This document shows positions 41,804 to 49,907 of a DNA stretch of 64,000 nucleotides, in pieces. A program made the translations under genes and the position numbers. Numbering within the stretch: the stretch's first letter is position 1; each line of letters begins with the position of its first letter. This DNA is from [Mycobacterium] stephanolepidis. GTDB taxonomy: Bacteria > Actinomycetota > Actinomycetes > Mycobacteriales > Mycobacteriaceae. The notes below the pieces were generated by a model. It worked only from the letters and a program-made list of their open reading frames with translations. It ran no database searches and was not told the DNA's origin. The DNA is taken from assembly GCF_002356335.1 (NCBI RefSeq), contig NZ_AP018165.1:372001-436000 (forward strand), read 5' to 3'.

Positions 41804-42720
41804 GCGCTGACCATGTTTCTGCGATACCATCGCCGGCCATGCCACCGTTGGTAATGCCATGCGGCGGTGGGCAGTGCGCCGCGGGGATGCAGCCAGAAGC
41901 GGTCGGGAATCTCAGCCGTGGGTGCCTGGCGTCCGAGGTCGATCTCGCCGAGGAGGATTCCCTGGCCCTGCTCTGGGCGACGCTCGGCGATGACGTGCCC
42001 GGCACCGTCGGTGATCAGGGTGGAACCTTCAAAGTGTCCCCGATACCCGAGGGGTATCCAGGGCATGGCGCAGCGGAAATCGCCGACGTGCGCGGCATGA
42101 ACGACCGGTGCTCCAACGTATTTGGCGAAGGTACCCGCCGCGGCCCGGGCGGTCTCGTGGTTGCGACGTTCCATCCCCTCGAAGGTCGCGCGCGGATGCC
42201 ATGGAGGTACTGACCACCAGCCGGAACCCGTCATGACCAGGTCGACCCGTGAACGCATGCGTTGTGCGGTGCGGGTGCGCATCAGCTCCCAACACACGGC
42301 AGCCCCAACGTCATACGTGCCCGCGCGGAACACCCCGTCGTCCTGGCCGCCGATGTAGAAGGAGTTCGCCCACATGGTCGGCAGGTCCTTGTCGTGGCGC
42401 CCGACCACCCCGGTCGCGTCGGCCGCGACGTAGGCGTTGCGGACGTGGCTATCCTCGTCCCGGCACAGGAACGAGCCGCCGACGAGCGCGTCGTAGCGAC
42501 GAGCCAGCGCGCACAGCAGTTCGGTGGCCTCTCCCGAGAAGGGCAGGGTGGCATTTTTCAAGGAGGGGTCGAAGGCGATCCCGCTGGTGAAGAACTCAGG
42601 TAACGCGATGATGCGCGCTCCGGATTGGCCGGCCTTATCGGCGAGCCTGGAGTACTTGTCCAGGTTCGCGGCGACATCGCCGATGACTGCTTCGAGTTGA
42701 ATCGCCGCCGCCAGCACCAT
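41800..42720 (-). CDS. Carbon-nitrogen hydrolase (nitrilase superfamily)
   Basis: This 306-residue hydrolase has the Glu-Lys-Cys triad visible: Glu in ARIIALPEFFTSG (near residue 42), Lys in GVVGRHDKDLPTMW (near 110) and nucleophilic Cys in DVGAAVCWELMRTRT (near 143). A second structural Glu is in the 110-115 loop region. It would cleave or transfer an amide or nitrile in the cytoplasm. It follows a TetR gene by 30 bases and overlaps a membrane protein, so these three genes form one operon. Confidence 0.9.
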   Translation of the reverse strand: MVLAAAIQLEAVIGDVAANLDKYSRLADKAGQSGARIIALPEFFTSGIAFDPSLKNATLPFSGEATELLCALARRYDALVGGSFLCRDEDSHVRNAYVAADATGVVGRHDKDLPTMWANSFYIGGQDDGVFRAGTYDVGAAVCWELMRTRTAQRMRSRVDLVMTGSGWWSVPPWHPRATFEGMERRNHETARAAAGTFAKYVGAPVVHAAHVGDFRCAMPWIPLGYRGHFEGSTLITDGAGHVIAERRPEQGQGILLGEIDLGRQAPTAEIPDRFWLHPRGALPTAAWHYQRWHGRRWYRRNMVSA

Positions 42721-42724
42721 AACC

Positions 42725-42760
42725 GAACGCTACTACAAAACTGAACGCTACTACAAGACT
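42725..42760. repeat. 18-bp tandem duplication at the tetR stop
   Basis: Two adjacent 18-base units starting GAACGCTACTACAA (42725-42742 and 42743-42760) differ at one base. They span the end of the tetR gene and the leader of the nitrilase gene. They could be a recent slippage duplication or a binding site repeated in the leader. Confidence 0.7.
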
Positions 42761-43395
42761 TTATTGCGAACGAGGCCGCGCTCGATGATCTCGCGCCCCA
42801 ATTCCAGTACGCGTTGCATCTCGGCCGGCTCAAGTCGCAGCCGGTCAGGGCGCAGATTGAGCGATAGCACGCCATTCCAGGCGCCCCACAAAAAGATGGA
42901 TGTCCGGACCGGATCTGTGCAGTGCAGCTCACCCGCGGCGTCGGCGCGGCGGAGCACATCAGCGATATCGCCGACCAGCGACTCGACCTTGTCGGCGATC
43001 CGGCGTTCGACTTCGTCGGCCATATCCCCGGGGGGGACGTCGAGGGTGCGCAGGGCGATCATGCGGAAGTACCCCGGATTCTGCAGATGGAAATCGCAGT
43101 AGGCGTCACTGGCCGCCCGCAGTTCCTCCATCGGCGTGCGGCCTTCACCAAAGGCCCTGGCCATCGCCTCCTCGTTGACCAGCAGCGCGCGCTCGACCAG
43201 TGCGAGATAGAGACGCTCTTTGTTCTTGAAGTGGTGATAGATCGAACCAACCGCGAGATCGGCGGAGTCGGCGATCGCGTCCATGGTGACCGCGTGGAAC
43301 CCACGCTCCACAAAAAGCCCCTCCGCCGCGTCGAGGATTGCCGCAGTCGTTACAGCGGTGCGACGGTCTTGACGTCGACCCTTGGTCTCAGGCAC
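42751..43395 (-). CDS. TetR-family transcriptional regulator
   Basis: This is a 214-residue TetR protein with HTH TTAAILDAAEGLFVERGFHA, VTMDAIADSADLAVGSIYHH and FKNKERLYLALV. The C-terminal domain contains LWGAWNGVLSLNLRPDRLRL. It is first in an operon with the nitrilase-like enzyme and the small membrane protein, which it presumably regulates together with itself. Its last codons lie within a short tandem duplication. Confidence 0.9.
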   Translation of the reverse strand: MPETKGRRQDRRTAVTTAAILDAAEGLFVERGFHAVTMDAIADSADLAVGSIYHHFKNKERLYLALVERALLVNEEAMARAFGEGRTPMEELRAASDAYCDFHLQNPGYFRMIALRTLDVPPGDMADEVERRIADKVESLVGDIADVLRRADAAGELHCTDPVRTSIFLWGAWNGVLSLNLRPDRLRLEPAEMQRVLELGREIIERGLVRNKVL

Positions 43396-43479
43396 CCACC
43401 GAGGTTACGGGTTTTGAACGCTGCTCGATGGCACGCCATTCGATCAACGGCTGCAGTGGCGAGGGCGATGTCTCGGTAT

Positions 43480-43836
43480 CTAGGAGAACTCGTTGACGGA
43501 GATGACCAGGGTTTCTGTTGGGCTTCTGATGTCCAGGTATTGATGTCCTGATGTGTTATCCGCGATGAGTGGATCGACCAGCGCGAGAAGTTCATCCAAT
43601 TTGGATCTGTCTAGTTGCCATACGACGCCGTATTGGCCGAGCGTGATGGTTGCAGGGCCGTTTCGCTCCTCTATCAGGTGTTGGAGACCTCCTTCGCCTT
43701 CTAAGGTTGCACGGCCGTTTTCGAGCGCTGAGTGGAGGGCGCATGCGAACAATCGCATGCCTTCTTGGTCCCCTTCCACGAGCGTGGCTGGGTTGCCAAA
43801 GTAACTGGACGGACCGAGACGAAAGATCGTCACCAT
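43480..43836 (-). CDS. Hypothetical protein
   Basis: This is a 118-residue soluble protein with a normal AGAGGTGA ribosome-binding site before the ATG at 43836. It has mixed alpha/beta character, with GMRLFACALHSALENGRATL and a beta-rich C-terminal half (ATITLGQYGVVWQLDRSKLD). I do not recognise a family. Its size, start signal and codon use support a real gene. Nearby are a TetR gene downstream and an esterase gene diverging upstream. Confidence 0.6.
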   Translation of the reverse strand: MVTIFRLGPSSYFGNPATLVEGDQEGMRLFACALHSALENGRATLEGEGGLQHLIEERNGPATITLGQYGVVWQLDRSKLDELLALVDPLIADNTSGHQYLDIRSPTETLVISVNEFS

Positions 43837-44019
43837 TCACCTCTTTCCGGCACATTCTCGACTGGTGATGGATTCGATCTGTTCGCAACTCCTGCCATGA
43901 ACCTTCACAACCATTGCGGGCTTCTAAACACTAAGGTAAATCGCCTTTCAGGTGTTTGCGGCTTCGTCTTGAATACCCTTCCGCGGCGACGGCCAAATCG
44001 CTGGCGGTAGCGTTAGCGG

Positions 44020-44979
44020 ATGGTCGTCACCCTGCACCCCAAGTCGGGTCTCAAGGCTCGGTTGCCGTTTCTGTTCGTGCTGATCTTCGTCAAGCCGCTG
44101 TTGATCCTGTTTCCGATCCTCGACGCCGGTCTTCGGCAGCTCAAGTGGCTGGACCAGGGGGCCCAACGTGGACCCGATGCACCCGGCATCCAGCGGACGC
44201 GGATCGCACTGGCCGACCGACCCACGGATCTGATGGTGCCGGCCGGGACGCAGGCCAGTGATTCCGACACCGCCATCCTCTACCTGCACGGTGGTGCCTT
44301 CATTGCGTGCGGGCCCGCCACCCACCGCAAGATCACCGGATTGTTGGCGCGCCAGCTTCAGATCCCCGTGTACGTGCTCGATTACCGGCAGCTGCCGGTA
44401 GCCGGGGTAGGCACCTCGGTGGCAGATGCTGTGCAGGCCTACCGCGAGCTACTGCAGGACTACGCACGGGTGATCATCGTCGGTGACTCGGCGGGTGGGT
44501 ACCTGAGCGGCAAGGTCATTGAGTATGCGCACACCCATGGATTGCCGAAACCTGTTGCCTATGTGGGGTATTCGCCGCTGCTGGACCTGGACCTGGCCTC
44601 CAATCCGTCCAGTACCAGCCGTCATGACGCGTATTTACCCAAGGGTAAGCTCGCCAAGTTGGCACCTAAATTCTATAGGGGCCCAGTGGAATTCACTGGC
44701 GAACGGCGGGTGATTTCGGTGCCTGTCGAGGCGTTTCCGCCCACGCTGCTCATCACCGCGCAGGACGAGTTCCTAGAGCCGGATGCGCTGGAGCTTGCCG
44801 AGAAGCTCACCACCGCAGGTGTGGTGGCCAAGGTGCACAGCTACTCGTGGCAGCTGCATGCTTTCCCGGCCATTGCCGTCTCACGCGACACCGCCGAGGC
44901 GGTCGTGCTGTCCGCCGACTTCGTGCGGGAGGCGCTCTCCGCGGTCGAGCAGGGGCCGGCAACCGAACAGGCAGGCTAA
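44020..44979 (+). CDS. Alpha/beta hydrolase, LipH/hormone-sensitive-lipase type
   Basis: This 319-residue esterase has the oxyanion motif LYLHGGAFIACGPATH near residue 87 and nucleophile elbow VIIVGDSAGGYLSGKV (Ser near residue 155). The acid and His are in TAQDEFLEPDALELAE and HSYSWQLHAFPAI. The N-terminus has a hydrophobic segment (LPFLFVLIFVKPLLILFPIL) that may anchor it in the membrane. The substrate is likely a short-chain ester or lipid. A strong hairpin terminator follows its stop at once. Confidence 0.88.
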   Translation: MVVTLHPKSGLKARLPFLFVLIFVKPLLILFPILDAGLRQLKWLDQGAQRGPDAPGIQRTRIALADRPTDLMVPAGTQASDSDTAILYLHGGAFIACGPATHRKITGLLARQLQIPVYVLDYRQLPVAGVGTSVADAVQAYRELLQDYARVIIVGDSAGGYLSGKVIEYAHTHGLPKPVAYVGYSPLLDLDLASNPSSTSRHDAYLPKGKLAKLAPKFYRGPVEFTGERRVISVPVEAFPPTLLITAQDEFLEPDALELAEKLTTAGVVAKVHSYSWQLHAFPAIAVSRDTAEAVVLSADFVREALSAVEQGPATEQAG

Positions 44980-44982
44980 ATA

Positions 44983-45006
44983 GGGCGCGGGAAGCATCCC
45001 GCGCCC
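44983..45006. terminator. Stem-loop terminator without T run
   Basis: A perfect 10-bp stem GGGCGCGGGA / TCCCGCGCCC with a 4-base loop lies three bases after the esterase stop. It has no T run, the form often seen in mycobacteria. It separates the esterase from the oxidoreductase gene. Confidence 0.75.
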
Positions 45007-45072
45007 ATCTGCGTTGGATTGTGCCGGGCCAGCCGGGCTGGCCGCCGACCCGACGCGAGGAGTCTTCGCACC

Positions 45073-46176
45073 ATGAGCCTGCTGTTCGAGCCGTACTGGC
45101 TGCGCGATATCACCATTCCCAACAGGATCTGGATGTCGCCGATGTGCCAGTACTCGGCAGACCCCACCGGTCCCTTGACTGGTACACCCAACGATTGGCA
45201 CCGAACTCACTTGATCAGTCGAGCGGTCGGTGGTGCTGGGCTGGTGTTCACCGAGGCAACTGCCGTCAATGCGCGAGGGCGACTCTCCCCGTACGACACC
45301 GGGCTGTGGAACGACACCCAAGAGCAGGCCTGGGCCGCCATCGTGGACGTCATCAAGGATTTTGGTTCCATTCCCGCGGTGCAGCTCGGGCATGCCGGAC
45401 GTAAGGCGTCTACCGTTGCACCGTGGGACGGGCATCTCTCACTGAATCCCTCAGATCCATTGAGCTGGGAGACAATTGGACCAACCAACGCGCCGTATGG
45501 TGACTTCGAGCCGCCGGCAGCAGCCACGTCGGCTGATCTCAACGCGATCATCGATGACTACGTGGTTGCCGCGCAGCGCGCGTTGCGGGCGGGTTTCCAG
45601 GTGCTTGAGGTGCACGCCGCCCACGGCTACATTCAGCACCAATTCCTCTCTCCGGCAAGCAATACCCGCACCGACGAGTACGGCGGGTCTTTTGCCGGTC
45701 GGGTGAAGCTCACCCTGGACACCGTCGCGGCGGTACGTACGGTCTGGCCCGAACACCTGCCGCTTTTCGTCAGAGTGTCGGCCACCGACTGGGTGTCCGA
45801 GGAGCCCGGGCTGGAGGCAGACAGCTGGACACCCGATCAGACCGTCGAGCTGGCCAGGCTGCTGCAGGCGCGTGGGGTGGATCTCGTCGACGTGTCGACG
45901 GGCGGAAATGTGCCACATGTCCGGATTCCCACGGGGCCCGGATATCAGGTGCGATTCGCCCGACGTGTCCAGGCCGAAACAGCTCTTCCCGCAGCCGCAG
46001 TCGGCATGATCACCGAGCCACACCAAGCCGAATCGATCCTCGCTGCGGGCGATGCCTCGGCGGTGCTGCTTGGCCGCGAACTGCTGCGCGACCCGTATTG
46101 GCCACGGCGCGCCGCCCGGGAACTGGGCGCCGAGCTGAGGCCGACGGTACCCAAGCAGTACGCCCGCGCCTTCTAG
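45073..46176 (+). CDS. NADH:flavin oxidoreductase, old yellow enzyme (YqjM type)
   Basis: This is a 367-residue FMN-dependent ene-reductase. It begins FEPYWLRDITIPNRIWMSPM, then CQYSADPTGPLTGTPNDWHR. Substrate and flavin motifs are VQLGHAGRKAS, EVHAAHGYIQHQFLSPASN and, near the end, LGRELLRDPYWP. The Cys in SPMCQYS is the redox-modulating Cys of the YqjM branch. It would reduce activated C=C bonds or nitro groups using NADPH. Its TAG stop overlaps the stop of the convergent helicase gene in a shared CTAG. Confidence 0.93.
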   Translation: MSLLFEPYWLRDITIPNRIWMSPMCQYSADPTGPLTGTPNDWHRTHLISRAVGGAGLVFTEATAVNARGRLSPYDTGLWNDTQEQAWAAIVDVIKDFGSIPAVQLGHAGRKASTVAPWDGHLSLNPSDPLSWETIGPTNAPYGDFEPPAAATSADLNAIIDDYVVAAQRALRAGFQVLEVHAAHGYIQHQFLSPASNTRTDEYGGSFAGRVKLTLDTVAAVRTVWPEHLPLFVRVSATDWVSEEPGLEADSWTPDQTVELARLLQARGVDLVDVSTGGNVPHVRIPTGPGYQVRFARRVQAETALPAAAVGMITEPHQAESILAAGDASAVLLGRELLRDPYWPRRAARELGAELRPTVPKQYARAF

Positions 46177-48506
46177 CCGGGTAGTCGGGACAACACCAAC
46201 CGCAGCACCTTGATGGCCGCGGTCTTGTCCAGCGGGGAGTTTCCATTGCCGCACTTGGGCGATTGCACACAGGACGGGCACCCCGCCTCACATTCACACG
46301 ACTCGATGGCGTCGGCCGTGGCACCCAGCCAGATCGCGAGCTGCTGATATCCGCGGGCGGCAAAACCCGCACCGCCGGGGTGGCCGTCGTACACGAACAC
46401 CGTTGGTAGCCCGGTCTCTGCTTGCAGCGCAGTCGACACCCCGCCGATGTCGCCACGATCGCAGCTGGCCACCAATGGCAGCAGGCCGATCGCGGCATGC
46501 TCTGCCGCATGCAAGGCACCGGGTGTGGCTAGTGCCTCGATATCGATGCCCGCCAACGCTTCCGGGGTGATGGTGTACATCACCGCCTTGGTGCTCAGCG
46601 TAGAGGAGGGCATGTCGAGTTCGACGAAGTCCAGGATCTCGCCGGTCGCCAGCTTGCGTAGATAGCCGATCACCTGGTGGGTAACGTCCACCGGCACCAG
46701 CCCTATCTGGACGTCACCCAGATCGATCCGCTCGCCCTCGCCGGTGATCGCGATATCGATGGTCGACCGGGCGAACGTCGAATAGTCGGGAGTGGCGTTG
46801 TGCACCAAAGCGATTCCATCGCCGAAATCGAGCGAATCGACCAGATAGGTCTCGCCGGAATGCAAATAGACTGCACCCGGATGCACCGTCGCGGGGGCTC
46901 GCCCGGAATCGACAGTTCCCAACACGCGCCCGGTATCGGCCTCCAGGATCATCACCTGCCCGCCGATAGATCCACGGATATCCACCGCCGCATACGGATT
47001 GAGGCCGGGGGCCGCAAAGTATCCGCCGGGCCGCTTGCGTAGCAGCCCGTCGTCAACGAGCTGGGCGACCACATCCCCGGCATCCAGGGATCGCACGTCG
47101 TCCTCGCTCAACGGTAATTCGGTTGCCGCACAAAGCAGATGGGGGCGCAGCACATGTGGATTAGTCGGATCGATCACCACCGCCTCGATCGGCTTATCCA
47201 ACAGCGCGCCCGGATGGTGAACCAAGTAGGTGTCCAGCGGATCGTCGCGAGCGACCAATACCACCAATGACCCCTGCCCCCGGCGCCCGGAGCGTCCCGC
47301 CTGCTGCCAGAATGAGGCCACGGTGCCCGGGAAGCCCGCCACCACAACGGCATCCAAACCGGCTATATCGACGCCCAACTCAAGAGCGTTCGTGGTCGCC
47401 GCACCAGTCAACGTGCCCGTCGACAACGCCTGTTCCAGCGCCCGGCGGTCCTCCGGCAGATAGCCCGCCCGGTACGCCGCCACTTGCGACGCCAGTGCCG
47501 GATCGACCTCCGCGAGCCGATGGGCGGCGCCGAGCGCTGTCATCTCCGCGCCGCGCCGCGATCGGACGAAGGTCAACGTCCGCGCTCCCTCCTGGACCAA
47601 ATCGGCCAGGAGCCGGGATGCCTCGGTGCTTACCGGGCGTCGCACCGGTGCCCCGTTCTCTCCGGTGATCGGAAGCAGCGGCGGTTCCCAGAGCGCCACC
47701 GTGCGCATCCCGTGCGGAGAACCATCTGCGATGACTTCTTCGACCGGCTGACCGATCAATGCCTGCGCCGCAGCGCCAGGATTGGAGGTCGTGGCGCTGG
47801 CGAATACCACCGTCGGACGCGAACCATAGCGTGCGCACAAGCGCAGCAGTCGCTGCAGCACAAGAGCCACATTTGACCCGAAAACTCCACGGTAGTAATG
47901 GCATTCGTCCACCACCAGATAGCGCAATCCGCGCAGGAATGCCGACCAGCGGGTGTGGTTGTGCAGCAGTGACACGTGCATCATGTCGGGATTGGTGAAG
48001 ATCCACCGCGAGCTCTCGCGCGCGAACCGCCGCAACTCGTTGGAGCTGTCGCCGTCATACGCGCAGGGCAGCACTCGATCGAAACTGTTGATCCCCGTAA
48101 TCAATTCGCGTATCGAGCGCAACTGGTCGTGGCCGAGTGCCTTGGTGGGTGCCAGATAGAGCGCACGGGCCCGCGGCTCTGCGGCCAACGCGGTCAGAAT
48201 CGGCAATTGATAGGCCACCGACTTCCCGGATGCGGTGCCGGTGGCTACCACCACATGGCGGCCCGCGAACGCCAGCGAGGCGGCGGCGACCTGGTGCGAC
48301 CACGGATCGGTCACTCCTTGGGCGGCAAAAGCAGTGATCGCATCGTGGTGTGCCCACCGCGGCCACATCGCGACCTCGGCATTTCGGGCAGGAATATCGC
48401 AAATATGCCGCACCGGAGTTTCGCCGCTGGGCGTACCGGCCACGATGAGATCCAGCAGTTCGCGGCCATAGCCTACGGTCACCGCAAAACCCCTCGTGAC
48501 CTGCAC
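46173..48506 (-). CDS. MrfA-like DEAD/DEAH helicase with C-terminal Cys motif (Rv3649 ortholog)
   Basis: This 777-residue superfamily 2 helicase has Walker A ATGTASGKSVAYQLPILTAL near residue 90, motif II VVDECHYYRGVFGSN (DECH) near residue 195, motif III FASATTSNP and motif VI QQAGRSGRRGQG near residue 410. The C-terminal DUF1998-type region ends with CECEAGCPSCVQSPKCGNG, a four-Cys zinc site. This architecture is that of Bacillus YprA/MrfA, a 3'-5' helicase in repair of mitomycin damage. The start is a GTG at 48506; the GTG at 48482 is an alternative. Its stop overlaps that of the OYE gene. Confidence 0.92.
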   Translation of the reverse strand: MQVTRGFAVTVGYGRELLDLIVAGTPSGETPVRHICDIPARNAEVAMWPRWAHHDAITAFAAQGVTDPWSHQVAAASLAFAGRHVVVATGTASGKSVAYQLPILTALAAEPRARALYLAPTKALGHDQLRSIRELITGINSFDRVLPCAYDGDSSNELRRFARESSRWIFTNPDMMHVSLLHNHTRWSAFLRGLRYLVVDECHYYRGVFGSNVALVLQRLLRLCARYGSRPTVVFASATTSNPGAAAQALIGQPVEEVIADGSPHGMRTVALWEPPLLPITGENGAPVRRPVSTEASRLLADLVQEGARTLTFVRSRRGAEMTALGAAHRLAEVDPALASQVAAYRAGYLPEDRRALEQALSTGTLTGAATTNALELGVDIAGLDAVVVAGFPGTVASFWQQAGRSGRRGQGSLVVLVARDDPLDTYLVHHPGALLDKPIEAVVIDPTNPHVLRPHLLCAATELPLSEDDVRSLDAGDVVAQLVDDGLLRKRPGGYFAAPGLNPYAAVDIRGSIGGQVMILEADTGRVLGTVDSGRAPATVHPGAVYLHSGETYLVDSLDFGDGIALVHNATPDYSTFARSTIDIAITGEGERIDLGDVQIGLVPVDVTHQVIGYLRKLATGEILDFVELDMPSSTLSTKAVMYTITPEALAGIDIEALATPGALHAAEHAAIGLLPLVASCDRGDIGGVSTALQAETGLPTVFVYDGHPGGAGFAARGYQQLAIWLGATADAIESCECEAGCPSCVQSPKCGNGNSPLDKTAAIKVLRLVLSRLPG

Positions 48507-48823
48507 ACTTGTGCCAAAACGGTGTCGAGTTCGCTACCGCATATGGCCATAATGCCAGGGTAAGGCAGGCCAAAAGGTGGCCGAAGTTTCGCCACTGTTC
48601 ACCGAACTTCCTATCAATTATCTGGCTCACCGCTATCGCCAACGCTCTAAACATGCTCTACTTAGGGCGGTCGCAGCTTCTGTGTTCGTGTTTTGCACTC
48701 GCAGGATCGACGTTGCGGTCGCGGTTCCTGCGAGGGTCTTCTTCACGGGGTATGGCGGTCGGAACGGGGCCCGACGTACCGAACGGCGCGTCGCACCCGG
48801 TGTAAGAGAAGGAAAATCAAGAA
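48507..48823. promoter_or_regulatory. Divergent helicase-cspA region with long cspA leader
   Basis: This 317-base gap must hold the promoters of the helicase (leftward) and cspA (rightward). No RNA structure is certain, but a dyad (CTCGCAGG around 48701-48708 with CCTGCGAG around 48727-48734) lies in the presumed cspA leader. AGAAGGA precedes the cspA ATG. Cold-shock genes often carry a regulatory leader. I cannot place the start site. Confidence 0.5.
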
Positions 48824-49027
48824 ATGCCACAGGGAACTGTGAAGTGGTTCAACGCGGAAAAGGGCTTCGGGTTCATTGCTCCCGAGGACGGCTCCGCCGA
48901 CGTCTTCGTCCACTACACGGAGATTCAGGGCAACGGATTCCGTACCCTGGAAGAGAACCAGAAGGTTGAGTTCGAGGTAGGCCAGAGCCCCAAGGGCCCC
49001 CAGGCTACCGGCGTCCGCGCCGTCTGA
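48824..49027 (+). CDS. cspA: Cold-shock protein CspA (Rv3648c ortholog)
   Basis: This 67-residue single cold-shock domain has RNP1 [11 protein letters not shown] and RNP2 DVFVHYTEI, preceded by [11 protein letters not shown]. It binds single-stranded RNA/DNA and works as an RNA chaperone. The ATG at 48824 follows AGAAGGA. It is followed by a strong terminator, so it is a single-gene transcript, as expected for an abundant protein. Confidence 0.97.
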   Translation: MPQGTVKWFNAEKGFGFIAPEDGSADVFVHYTEIQGNGFRTLEENQKVEFEVGQSPKGPQATGVRAV

Positions 49028-49044
49028 CCCACATCCGTCGAAGG

Positions 49045-49075
49045 AACGCCCCTGGCCATGGCTGGGGGCGTTTCT
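49045..49075 (+). terminator. Intrinsic terminator of cspA
   Basis: AACGCCCC... pairs with ...GGGGCGTT (49045-49072) around CTGGCCATGGCT and is followed by TCTCGTTCC, a weak T tail. It lies 18 bases after the cspA stop. Confidence 0.85.
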
Positions 49076-49136
49076 CGTTCCAAGAATCTCTCCGCGCGCG
49101 GGTAGAGCCCCCTGGCGCGCGGAGAAAGTACTGTCG

Positions 49137-49721
49137 GTGACTGTGAGCCAGCTGTCCTTCTTTTCCGCCGAATCGGTGCCTCCCGAGGTCGCCGATCTGG
49201 CGGGGCTGCTGGCCGGACCGGGCCAGGTCGTGGTCAGTGGCGCGGGCGCCCGGATCTCGGTGGTCGTGGACCAGCCGTGGCGTGCGCTGGCGCTGGCCGA
49301 AATGATCACCGAAACCGGCCTGCAAGCCGAGGTCGGTCACACCGACGAGAACCATCCGCTGGTGCGAACAGCCATCGATCCCGCGGTGCTCCCGATCGCG
49401 CGCGAGTGGACTCGGGGTGCGGTGAAAACCGTGCCCGCGCAATGGTTACCGGGTGCTCGTGAATTGCGGGCCTGGGTGCTCGCGGCGGGCTCGCCAGAAG
49501 CCGATCGATACCTCCTCGGACTGGACCCGCACGCCCCCGATACGCATTCGGCGCTGGCGGCCGCGCTGATGCGCGTCGGCATTGCCCCAACCCTGATCGG
49601 AACACGGGGCGCCAATCCCGCGTTACGAATCAGTGGGCGACGCAGACTGGGACGGCTGCTCGAAAACATCGGGGAACCACCGGGCGATACCGATGCATTT
49701 CGTGTTTGGCCGAGGGTATAA
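49137..49721 (+). CDS. Conserved hypothetical protein (Rv3647c ortholog)
   Basis: This is a 194-residue mycobacterial protein of unknown function, always near cspA and topA. It begins MTVSQLSFFSAESVPPEVAD. It has an alpha/beta N-terminal domain (VVVDQPWRALALAEMITETG) and a basic C-terminus with GRRRLGRLLENIGEPPG. The start is the GTG at 49137. I see no enzyme motif. The basic end and conserved neighbourhood suggest nucleic-acid binding, which is inference. Confidence 0.85.
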   Translation: MTVSQLSFFSAESVPPEVADLAGLLAGPGQVVVSGAGARISVVVDQPWRALALAEMITETGLQAEVGHTDENHPLVRTAIDPAVLPIAREWTRGAVKTVPAQWLPGARELRAWVLAAGSPEADRYLLGLDPHAPDTHSALAAALMRVGIAPTLIGTRGANPALRISGRRRLGRLLENIGEPPGDTDAFRVWPRV

Positions 49722-49907
49722 CCAGGTTTTATCAGCGGTTTAACTGCGACACGGACACACTTTTAGCCACCCTGACATCGGGAATACCGAAGCCGATATG
49801 AAAGGCTAGGTTTGCGCAATTGGCGCGGGGGTGTCATCTTGTGACCACGGTGGACCGCCCCTACACCGTACATATGCGGCTGAATGCGCAGGTAAGGAGA
49901 CGAAGCA

